The notes under the pieces: generated by a model
The model's input: only the letters and a program-made list of their open reading frames with translations
Databases searched by the model: none
Told to the model about the DNA's origin: nothing
NCBI GenBank assembly: GCA_034664425.1
Contig: JAXDHR010000149.1
Coordinates: forward strand, 1-64,000
Origin: DATBDM01 sp034664425
GTDB taxonomy: Bacteria > Actinomycetota > Thermoleophilia > Solirubrobacterales > Solirubrobacteraceae
DNA: 64,000 nt
Reading direction: 5' to 3'
Position numbers and translations under genes: made by a program
Shown: positions 40,501 to 52,500 of the stretch, piece after piece
How positions within the stretch are numbered: position 1 is the first letter of the stretch
Layout of the letters: every line of letters starts with the position of its first letter

Positions 40501-43500
40501 CCTGCCCTCCGGCCCCTACGTGCGCGTGGCGGCGACCGGGGCCACCCTCGCGATCGCCGGCCAGAGCCTGACCGGCGACTTCTCCTTCGAGCACGGCGCC
40601 GCGGCGACGCAGCTCGAGCTCGCCAACGTCACGACGGCGCTCGGCTCGCTCATCACCCTCCAGAACGGACACGGCGAGCTCACGGTCACCGCCGCCGGCG
40701 CCGCCGGCCGCTTCGCGATCCAGGTGGCGACCAACGCGATCAGCGCCTTCTCGCTGTCGGCCGGCCTGTCCGTCGCGGTCAACACGACGCCCTCCGCGAG
40801 CGGCGACCTTCCCGCCGGCCCCTACGCGCGGGTCGAGGTCAGCGGCCTCGCCGTCAGCACCGGCTCCGGGACGCTCACGGCCGACCTCGCGTTCGAGAAC
40901 GCCGGCGCCGTCGTGCGTGTCGCGATCGCCAACGGCGCGTTCGCCTTCGCGCCCGTCATCGCGCTCACCGGCGGGCACGGCTATGCGGTCCTGAGCGGGT
41001 CGGGCATCGCCGCCCAGCTGGGCGGGACGATCGTGCTCAGCGTCCCCGGGGTCACGCTCGACGGCGCCCTCACCCTCGCGGTCAACACGACGGGGTCGCA
41101 CGCGACACAGGCCTTCAGCGTCGGCGGCGTCGCCACGACGCTGGACCTGGATCCCGGCACGAGCTTCGCCGCGACGGGCGCGAGCGCGGACGTCATGGGG
41201 CAGAGGCTCAGCGGCGACTTCGCGATCTCGAGCAGCAACGGCACGACGACGATCGCCGTCGGGCACGCGGCGGTCTCCCTCGCCGACGGGCTCGCGACGC
41301 TCACGGGCGGGTCGGCGACCTTCACGCTGAGCGCCGCCGGCATCAAGGGCACGGTGTCGGGGAAGGTCGCGTTCGCCGTCTCCGGCATCGCGTCCTCCGC
41401 GGACCTCACGGCCGACCTCGACACGACGGCCGCCGATCGCCACGTGCGCATCACAGGCGCGAGCGTCCACGTGACGGTCGCGGGCGCGGACCTGCAGGGC
41501 ACCTTCTCGTTCGAGCGCCGCGTGGTGGCCGGCGCGTCCGTCGTCACGGTCGGCGTCTCGGACGCCGGGCTGAGCTTCGGCAGCTACGTCACCGTCATGG
41601 GTGCCGCGGGGCAGTTCGTCATCGGCGCCGGCGGCGTCGCGGGCCAGCTGGCGGCGACGGCCTCGGTGAGCGTGCCGACGCTGGCCTCGGTGACCGGCGC
41701 CGCCGTCGCCGTCCAGGTCAACACCACCGCGGCCGTGGTGAACGACACCGTGGAGGTCGCCGGAACCGCCACGACGCTCACGCTGCCGGCCGGTCCGTTC
41801 CTGCGCGTCCAGCTGGGAATCGCCGACGCCGGCGCGCTCGCACTGACCGCCGGATCGACCACCGTGGGCAAGCTCAGCGGCACGTTCCTGTTCCAGCAGC
41901 AGTCGCGCGCCGGCGTGACCACGACGATCGTCGCCATGACCGGCGTGAAGGCCTGGGTGGGGGCGGCGACGACCCCCACGCTCACCAGCGGCGAGGGCGT
42001 CCTGCTGATCACCCCCACGGGTCTCGCCGGCTACCTCTCGGGCCACCTCGAGGCCTCGGGCGGCGGCGTCTCGGCCAGTGGCAACGGACTCATCCGCGTC
42101 AACACGACCGGCGCCGCGGTCGACGAGGTCGTCTCGCTCGACGGGCGCGACATCCCGATCTCGTTCGGGGCCGCGGGCGGCCAGTCCGTCTTCGACGTCT
42201 CGGTCACGAACGCATCGATCAACATCGCCAACGTCGTGACGATCGAAGGCGACGTCTCCTATACGACGGTCACGCTCTCGGCCGCCTCGGGCGGCGGGAC
42301 CGCCAAGGTCTTCGCCGGCTCGGGCCTGAAGGTCTTCTTCGGCGACGGCCCGGCGACCCTCGCCGACGGGTCGCTGAACCCGCTGGCACGCGGGCTGCTG
42401 CTCGACGATGCGACGATCGCGCTGATCAAGGTCGAGGGCGCGACGGACACCTACGCGCTGGACGCGCGCGGCACGGTCACGCTGCTCGGTTTCAGCGACG
42501 TCGCCGTCACGGGTCAGGTCCGGGTGCGCGTCAACGGCTTCGGCCACGCCATCGACGAGACGCTCAGCGTCCCGGGGACGGACTCGACGCTGCCCCTGAA
42601 GTTCCTGCCCACCGAGGTGCTCACCGGCGGCGCCGCGTTCTCCTCGGTCGGCGGCACCGGCCTCGACTTCCACGTGCTCGGGCAGACGCTGTCCGGCGAC
42701 TTCGCCTTCTCGCGCGACCAGACCGGCCTGCGCTTCGCTGCGACGCACGTCACGCTCGCCCTCGGCGGCGGCGACGGCACCAGCGCGCGCGGTCCTCCGG
42801 TCCTGCAGCTCACCGATGGCGCCGGCGACGTGCGCCTCACCTCCGCCGGCGTGGCGGCCGCCTTCGGCGGCACCGTGACGGCCGGGCTTTACAGCGCGAC
42901 GCTGCACGGGACGCTGCAGGTGCTCGTCAACACCACGACCGCCTCGGCCTCCGTGACGGATCCCGCCGACGCCACGAAGAGCCTCGCGCTGGCGGCCGGC
43001 CCGTACCTGCGCGTGAGCGGCACCGGCGTCGCGCTCACGATCGCCGGGCAGACGCTCTCCGGCGACCTCACCGTCGAGCAGCGCAGCGAGAACGGCGCGA
43101 CGGTCACCCAGCTGGACTTCGCGCACGTCACGCTCGCCCTCGGCCCCGACGCGTCGCACACCTACCTGAGCCTGACCGACGGGGCGGGCAGCCTGGTGGC
43201 CGGACCCGATGGGCTCGCCGGCCGCCTCAGCGCGCACGTCGCCTCGAACGCCATCGCCGGCCTCGCCCTCGGCGGCAGCGTCGCGATCGCCGTCAACACG
43301 GGGACGGCGGCGAGCGGGGACCTGCCCGCCGGCCCGTACCTGCGCGTCGACGTCACCGGCGCCTCGCTGACCGTCGCCGGGCAGACGCTCACCGCCGACG
43401 TCTCGCTCGAGCGCACGACGACGGCAGCGGCGCAGAGCGTGGTCCGCGCCGGCCTGAGCAACGTCGCCTTCTCGCTCTCCGCCGGCGGCCGGACGCTCGT

Positions 43501-46500
43501 CTCGCTCACCGATGGGCATGGGCTCGCCCTGCTGGGGACGGGCACGATCGCCGCCCAGCTCGGCGGCACGGTCACGCTGTCGATCCCGGGCGTGACGCTG
43601 GCCGGCGATCTGCTCCTCGAGCTCAACACGGGCGCCGCGGTCCACGAGACCATCCGGGTGGCCGGCGTCGACACGCCGCTGACGCTTCCCGCCGGCCCGT
43701 ACCTGCGCTTCGCGGGCACGGGGCTCAGCCTGGAGGTCGCCGGGCAGCAGCTCAGCGGCGACGTCGCGTTCACCAAGAGCGGCACGTCCGCGCAGCTCGA
43801 CGTCACCGGCGCGACGCTCTCGCTCGCCGGCGGCCTGGCATCGCTGACCGGCGCGAGCGCCCACCTGACGCTGGATCCCGCCGGCCTCGTCGGAACGTTC
43901 TCCGGCACCGCCGCGCTGGCCGTGCCCGGCGTGACCTTCTCGGCCGCGCTGAGCGCGGACATCGACACCCGTGCGGCCAGCCGCCACGTGCGCATCACCG
44001 GGACCGGCGTCGGGCTGTCGGTCGCCGGACAGACGCTCGCCGGGGACTTCTCGCTCGAGGACGGCGTCGACGCGAACGGCGGGCGCGTGCTCGAGGTCGC
44101 CATCCAGAGCCATGCCGGTGCCTCGCTGCTCACGCTCGGCACGTTCGTCGACGTCCGCCAGGCGACGGGCCAGCTGCTGGTCACGTCCGCCGGCGTGGCG
44201 GGGAGCCTGCTGATCACCGACGCGACGATCGGCGTGCCCGGCGCCTCGTTCGCGCTGGCGCCCGGCGGCTCGCTCGGCATCTCGATGAGCACGATCCCCA
44301 CCGCGGTCAGCGAGACCTTCACCATCGGCGGGGCCTCGACCGCGCTCGACCTGCCGGCCGGCCCGTACGTGAGCGTCCGGGTCATCGGCGGGCGGCTCAC
44401 CCTCTCCGGCGTCGCCGGCACCCCGACGCTGCAGGGCAACTTCCTCTTCGACCAGCAGCCCGCCGCGGGCGGCGGGACGATCACGCGGCTCGCGGCCTCC
44501 GATGTCCAGGTGGCGGTCAGCGTCGGCGGCAGCAGCGCCACGCTGACGAACGGCGAGGGCGGCTTCGTGCTCACGGGGGCGGGCATCGCCGGCTACCTCT
44601 CCGGCCAGGCCAGCGTCGCGCTCGGTGGCGTCTCCGCCGGCGGTCAGCTCCTGCTGCGCGTGAACACGACCGGCGCGGCCGTCGACGAGACCATGGAGCT
44701 CGGGACCCGCAGCGTCCACGTCGTCTTCGGGCCGACCGAGACGAGCGTATTCGAGGTCTCGATCTCGGACCTGACGCTGAACATCGCCGACTTCGTGACG
44801 ATCGAGGGCAACGTCACCTTCGGCAACCGGACGCTGGCCGACGGGACCGCGGCGAAGGCCTTCGCGGGCGATCACCTCACGATCTTCCTCGGCCAGGGAC
44901 CGTCGCGGCTCTCCACCGGCGCGCCGAACCCGCTCGCCACCGGCGTCCTGCTCTCCGACGGTCGCGTCGGCCTGATCCAGGTCGGCAGCACCTACGCGCT
45001 GGTCGCGCAGGGCACGCTGAGCCTCGTCGGCATCAGCGGCGTCAGCATCGGCGGCACCGTCACGGTGCAGGTCAACACGACCGGGAAGGCGCTCGACGAG
45101 CTGCTCGCCATCCCGGGCAGCACCGCCGACCCGGTCGCAGTCACCTTCGCCACCGCCGCGGTGGTCAAGCGCTTCGCCGCCACCGGCGCCCAGGTCGGCG
45201 TCCTCGGCCAGTCGCTGTCGGCCGATCTCGCCTTCGAGCAGTCGGGCGGCGACCTCGCGGCCGCCGCGAGCAACGTCTCGCTGACGCTGGCCGGCGGCGC
45301 CGTCGCGCTCACCCACGGCAGCGCCGCGCTGTTGCTGACGCCGGCCGGCCTGGCCACGCGCGTCTCCGGCACGGTGGCGGTGAGCGCTCCCGGGGCGACC
45401 ATCCACGGCACCTTCAGCGTGGCGATCAACACGACGGCCGCCGCCGTCGACCGGTCGTTCACCGTCGGCGGCCGGCAGCTGGCCCTCGACCTGCCCGCCG
45501 GGCCCTTCCTCCGCGTCGAGGCCACCGGCGCGACGATCGCGATCGGCGCGCAGACGCTGACCGCGGACGTCGCGATCGAGCGCAGCACCACCGCGACCGG
45601 CAACGCGGTCACGGTGATCGGCGCGAGCAACGTCGCCTTCGCCCTGACCGCCGGGACCACCTCGGTGCTGCGGCTGGCCGGCGGGTCGGGCGCCTTCGTC
45701 CTGACGGCCTCGGGCCTCGCCGGGCGCCTGAGCGGCCAGGTCGCGCTCACCCTCCCGGCCGCGGTCACGCTCACGGGCGACCTGACGCTTGCCGTCAACA
45801 CCACCTTCGCGGCCGTCGACCAGGACGTCGCCGTCGGCGGCTCGACCGTCTCGCTGGCTCTGCCGGCCGGGCCGTACCTGCGCTTCGAGGGCGCCGGGCT
45901 GGCCGTCGACGTCCTCGGCCAGCGGCTCACGGGCGACTTCGCGTTCGAGCAGGCCACCGACCTCGGCGCGAACCAGGTGCCCGGTGGCGGCGACGACACG
46001 GCGACGGTCAAGGTCGGCGCGACCAACGTCGCGCTCAGGCTCGGCGGCAGCTCCCCGATCGTCTCCGTGACGAACGGGACGGCCGCCTTCCTGCTCACCG
46101 CCGGCGGCCTCGCGGGGCGCGTCGCGGGATCGGTCGCCGTCGCGCTGCCGCAGGTCTCGCTCCTCGGCGGCCTCGCCGTCGAGGTCAACACCACAGGCAC
46201 CGCCGTCGACACCACGCTGCAGGTCGGCACGGCCCCGCTCGCGATCGAGCTCGACGCCGGTCCCTTCGTGCGCGTGGCCGGCACCGGCGTGCAGCTCGTC
46301 GTGCTCGGCCAGACGCTCACGGGCGACTTCTCCGTCACGCGCACGACGGATGCCACGGGCACGGCCGCCACGACGCTCCACGCCGAGCACGTGACGCTCG
46401 CGCTGGGCGGCGGAGCGGCGGCCCCGCTGCTGACGGTGACGCAGACCGGCGCCGCGGATCTCGTCCTCACGAGCGCGGGCATGGCCGGGTCCTTCGCCGC

Positions 46501-49500
46501 CTCCGTGGCCGTCGCCGTCCCTGGGGTCACGTTCACCGGCGCGGTCGCGATCGACGTCAACACCACGGGCGTCACGGCCGGCGCGCTCCCCGCCGGCCCC
46601 TTCATCCGGGTTCGCGGCACGGGCATCGCGCTCAACGTGTTCAGCCAGTCCCTGTCCGCCGATCTGACGTTCGAGCAGGCGACGGATGCCAACGGCGCCA
46701 AGGTCGTGCGCATCGGCGTCGCCAACGGCACGCTGTCGCTCGCCGGTGGGCTCGTCGCCGCCTCCGCCGGGAGCGGCCTCTTCGTCGTGACCCCGGGCGG
46801 CCTCGCCGGGTCGGTCGCCGTCTCGGTCGCCGTCGATGCCGACGGCGTCACCGCGGCCGGGAGCTTCGCCGTGTCGCTCAACACAACCGGCGCCGCCGTC
46901 TCCGAGCAGCTCGTCGTCGGCGGGGCGACGGTCGCCGTGGCCGTGCCCGCCGGCCCGTACCTGCGCGTCGAGGGCAGCGACGTCGTGCTCAAGGTGGCGG
47001 GCCAGGTCCTCACGGGCTCGTTCGCCTTCGAGCAGGCCGGCTCGCTGGTCAAGATCGCCGCCACGGGCGTCGGGCTGGCGCTGGGCGACGGCACCCGCAA
47101 CGTGCTCGTGCTCAGCGGCGGGTCGGGCCTGTTCGTCATCGGTGCGGACCACAAGATCGCGGGGCGCGTCAGCGCCGCGGCGTCGCTCTCCGGCGTGCCG
47201 AACGTCAGCGTCGCCGCGACGCTCGACGTCGAGGTCAACCAGACCGGCGACGTCGTCGATCAGAGCTTCACGGTCGGTGGCGCGACCACCACGCTGCACC
47301 TCGACAGCGGCACCTACGTGCGCGTGCACGGGTCCGCGGTCACGCTGCTCGTCGCGGGCCAGTCCGTCACGGGCAACTTCACGTTCACCAAGGACGCCGC
47401 GCAGGTGACCGTGTCCTTCGACCACGTCGTCATCGGCCTCGGCGACGGCACCACCGACTTCGTCACGGTCAGCCAGCACGACGGGCAGACGGGGACGCTG
47501 ACGCTCGCGGCCGCCGGGCTGTCCGGGACGTTCGCCGCTGACGTGGCCATCCACGTCCCCGACGTGAACCTGACCGGCACCCTCGAGGTCACGGTCGACT
47601 CGGCGGCCAAGACCGTCAAGGTCGTGGCCGACAACCCGACGTTGACCATCGCCGGACAGCAGCTCGGCGCGGCGACGCTGACGATCGAGAAGGCGACGGA
47701 TGCCGACGGCCCCTACGTCGCGGTCCACGTCACCGACCTGACGCTCAGGCTCGGCAGCGCGGCGAGCCCGGTGCTCGAGGTCACGAGCGCCGCGGCGCTG
47801 ACCGGCGACCTGCGCATCACCCGCACGGGCGTGGCCGCCGCGTTCACGGCCAGCGCGGGGCCGACGCTGCATCTCCCGGCCGGCATCGGCTTCGAGGTCA
47901 CGGGCGGCTTCACGTTCAAGCTCAACACCTCCGCGCTGCCGTCCGCCCCGCTCGGCCTCCCCGCCGGTCCGTTCCTCTACGTCGAGCTCGTCGGCGCCAC
48001 GCTCTGCTTCGGCGGGACGGGCACGAGCTGCAGCGGCGTGACGCCGTCCTTCAGCGGGACCTTCCGCTTCGACCAGAGCTCCCGCAGCGCACTGGTGCCG
48101 GGCACGCTGCAGGCGATCAGCGGCGTGCGGGCGATGGCGACCGGCGACGTCAACCACGACGGCAGCATCGACGCCGTGCTCGCGACGAGCGGCGCCGACG
48201 TCGTGCTGCTCAACAACGGTTCGGGTGGCTTCTCGTCGAGGACGGCGACGTCGGATGCGGCCGCCGGCGTCGCGCTCGCCGACATGAACAACGATGGCTG
48301 GCTCGACCTGGTCGTCGCCACCTCGAGCGAGGTGCGCGTCTACCTCAACCAGAAGACGGCGGCCGGTACGTGGCAGGGCTTCGCCACGATCACGGCGGCC
48401 ACGGCCGCGGTGACCGACATCGCCGCGGTGGCGGCGGGCGACGTCACGGGCGACGGTCTCGCCGATGTCGTCCTCGGCACGTCCTCGGGCGTGGTCGTCG
48501 TCGCCAACGCCGCCTTCTCCACGGCCGCGACGCCCGTCTGGCTGGGACTCGGCGCCGGCACGCCGGTCGCCGGCGGCGGTGTCACGGCCCTCGTGCTCGG
48601 CGACGTGGACGGCGACCACCGCCTCGACGTGCTCGCCGCGACGACGGGCAGCGGCGCCACGCCGGAGATCCTCCGCAACCCGGGGGCGAGCGGCACGTGG
48701 ACGGTCACGACCCTCGGGACCGCGACGGGCTCGAGCGCGGTCGCGCTCGCCGACCTCGATGGCGACGGCAAGCTCGACGCGATCGTCGCGTACGCCGGCG
48801 GTGCCGTCAGCGTCTTCCGCAACACGAGCTCGGGCACGCCGGCCTTCGCCGCGGCCACCGCACTCGCGCCCGCCGGCTCCGGCGCGACCGCCCTTGCCGC
48901 CGGCGACGTCGACGGCGACGGCCATGTCGACGTCATCGCCGCGATCCCCAATGCCAACCGCGTGTGGATCAACCGCGGCGGGGCGACGCTCGGCTTCAAG
49001 GACGGGGTCGACGTGGCCAACGGCACGAGCACCGCCGTCGCGCTCGCCGTCGCCAACGTCGACACCGACCAGGACCTCGACCTGCTCGTCGCGGACCCGG
49101 GTGGCTTCCAGGTTGCCGCCGCGACCGCCCAGCCGCTCTCGCGCATCGGCTTCGACCACGTGACCGTGTCCCTGACCGCGTCGAGCGGCGGCGACACCGT
49201 CGGCATCAAGAACGGCCAGGGCGCCTTCGTGATCGGCAGCGACGGCGTGGCCGGCACCCTCTCGGGGCAGGTCTCGGTGCCCATCACCGGCTTCGACGCC
49301 GACGCGAGCGTCGGGGTGCGAATCAACACCACGACCAAGGCCTGGGACGAGTCGGTCACGGTCGGCGGGGTCACCATCCCGATCGTCTTCTCCGACGCGG
49401 AGAAGCGCATCTCGAGCAACTTCATCGCCTTCTCGGGCAAGTTCTCGCTGCGCATCGGCAACTTCGTCGAGATCGAGGCGACCGCGGCGCTCGACCCGAG

Positions 49501-52500
49501 CTCGGGCTACGGCACGGCGCGCATCTTCGTCGGCCTCGGGCCGTCGAAGCTCAGCGACGGGACGCTCAACCCGAACGCGCGCGGCGTCCTCTTCGACGGC
49601 GCGAGCTACGCGTACTCCAAGGACTCGAGCGGCAAGTACGCCGTGCACGTCTCCGGCACGGCGACGCTGGTCGGCTTCACCGGCATCACGCTGAGCGCGA
49701 CGCTCGCCGTGGACTTCAACGAGACCGGCGCCTCGGTCACGCTCGGCGACGGCACCTCCGAGGTCGTGCAGACCACCAAGAAGGTCTCGGCCACGAACAT
49801 CGACGTGGTCGTCGGCGGCCAGGTGCTGCACGGCGGCTTCGACGTGACGATCGACGGCCCGTCGGGCCAGGTCACGGGCATCGACCTCCATTCTGTCGCG
49901 CTCTCCCTCGGCGACGGGATCGTGACCGTCGGCGGTCTGAGCGGCTCGATCGGGCTCACGAGCGCGGGCGTCTACGGCCGCATCGGCGGCACGGTGACCG
50001 TGGGCGTCCCCAACTTCGGCTCGTCGCTGCCGGTCAGCGTCCAGGTCAACACCACGGCGGACCCGCGCAACCTCACCCTCGACCCGGTGGGCACGCCGGC
50101 GATCCCGGCGCACTCGCTGCGCGTGCAGGCCGCCGGCGCGGACCTGACGATCGCGGGCCAGACGCTGCACGGCACCTTCGCGTTCGAGCAGATCGACGGC
50201 CCGCTGAGCCCGCAGGCGCCGGCCGGGGCGACGCCGCCGCATTACGTGCGGATCGCCGCGACCGGCGTCACGCTCACCCTCGGCGATCCGGGCGCCGGCG
50301 TCGCGCTCACGGCCGGCGAGGGCCTCCTGCTGGTCACGCCGGGTGGGCTCGCCGGGCGGATCGGGGGGATGGTGTCGGTCACGCTCCCCGGTGCGCCCGT
50401 GAGCCTGACGGGGACCTTCACGGTCGCCTTCAACACCGGGACCACGGCCGTGGACGAGACCTGGACCATCGCCGGCGAGTCCAAGACGCTCTCCGTGCCG
50501 GCCGCCGCGAGCACCGGAACGCCGGCGACCGCCGTGCCCTTCCTGCGCGTCGAGGGCACGGGCGTGGCGCTCGACGTCTTCGGTCAGCGGCTGCGCGGCG
50601 ACTTCACCTTCACCCGCTCGGACGCCAAGACGACGATCTCGGCGGCCAACGTGGCGCTCGCCCTCGGGGACGGGACGACCGCCGTCGCGACCCTCTCGGA
50701 GGGCACCGGCAGCTTCATGATCGCCGCCACGGGCGTGACCGGAACGCTGTCCGGCCACGTCGCCTTCGCGATCCCCGGTGTCGACATCCACGGCACGTTC
50801 GGGCTCGACCTCGACACCCGCGTCGCCACGCAGCATCTGCAGGTGAGCGCGACCGACGTCGTCCTCACGGTCGCGGGCCAGACGCTGAGCGGATCCTTCA
50901 CCTTCGCCCAGCAGACGCGGCCCGACGGCTCACGCGTGGTCACCGTCGACGTCCCGACCGCCTCGATGACCTTCGCCGGACTCGGCACGGTCGACCTGCA
51001 CGGCTCGCTGCTGATCACGAACGCCGGGCTCGCGGGCGCGCTCACGCTCACCACGGCGCTGTCGTTCGGCTCGGGCGTGACGCTCGGCGGCGCCTTCGCC
51101 CTCCAGCTCAACAGCGCGACGACCGCGGTCGTCCTCTCCGACGGCACGCGGCTCCCGGCCGGGCGCTTCCTCCGGATCGAGGGCACCGGCGTGACGCTGA
51201 CGATCGGCACGGTGGTGATCGGCGGGTCGTTCGTCGTGCAGCAGACGACCAACAGCCTCGGGCAGGCGCGCACCGTCCTCGCGCTCTCCGGCGGCCACCT
51301 CGACCTCTCTCCGTCGCTGACCGGCGTCCTCGACGGCCTCAGCGGCGGGCTGCTCGTCACGAGCGCCGGGCTCGCCGCGCAGATCACCGGATCGGCCGAT
51401 CTGCGCGGCGTCCTGCCCGCCGACGTCGACCTGGCCGGGACCTTCACGCTCGCGCTCAACCGCACCGGCGCTCCCGTCGCCGAGACGATCGCCGTCGGCG
51501 ACGGGTCCGTGACGCTCGCCCTCGCGGCGGGGCCCTACCTGCGGATCGCGGTCACCGGCGCACGGCTGAGCGTCGCCGGGCAGACGCTCAGCGGCTCCTT
51601 CGCGCTCGACCAGGGCCCGACGGATACGACGATCGCCGCGTCGAACGTCGCCTTCGCGTTCGGCGACGGGACGACGCCCCTCGTGGCGCTCACGAACGGG
51701 TCCGGCAGCCTCACGATCAACGGCGCGACGAAGGTCATGACCGCGTCGGTGACCGGAACCGTCGCCGTCCACGTGCCCGGCGTCGACTTCTCCGGCGCGC
51801 TGACGCTCTCGCTCGACACCTCCCCGACGACGGGCTACCTCAAGCTCGGCGGCACGGGTGTGGCGCTCAGCGTCTTCGGCCAGTCGCTCTCGGGCGACCT
51901 CTCCTTCCAGCAGGTGACGAGCGCGACGGGCCGCACGCTGCGGCTCAACGCGAAGAACGTCAAGCTGGTCCTCGGCGATCCCGCGGGCGTCAACGTCACG
52001 GTGCAGCAGGGCCCGACCGACAGCGCCGAGGTGGTCGTCACCGCCGCCGGCATCAGCGGCGACATCGCCGCATCGATCGCGATCAACGGCCTCGACAGCT
52101 CCACGTTCTCGCTGGGCACGACCGCGGTGCGGGTGCGCTTCAACACCGTCGCGGCGCCCGTCCAGCTCGCGTCGGAGCTGCTGCCGGCGGGCCGCTTCGT
52201 GCGCGTCGAGCTGACGACCGCGGCGACGATCTTCGGCCAGAGCCTCACGGGCGCCTTCTCCTTCGAGAGCTCCACGAGCGCGGGCGCGGGCAACGCGATC
52301 GGGACCTCTGACGACCGCTCGATCGTCAAGATCGCCGCCTCGGGCGTCGGGCTCTTCTTCGGCAGCGAGGGCGACACGTCGACCACCGCCGACGACGTCG
52401 GGCTGCGGATCACCGACGGGACCGCGCTGCTGCTGATGACGCCCGACGGCTTCGCCGGCCAGATCACCGCGGCGGCGACCATCAGCCTCACGCCCGGCGC

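Noticed and set aside
40349..50836. Minus-strand open frame of 3,495 codons opposite the giant gene
   Set aside because: Its product is almost entirely Arg, Asp, Gly, Ala, Glu and Val with no domains. It mirrors the GC-rich codon pattern of the real plus-strand frame, which has clear motifs.
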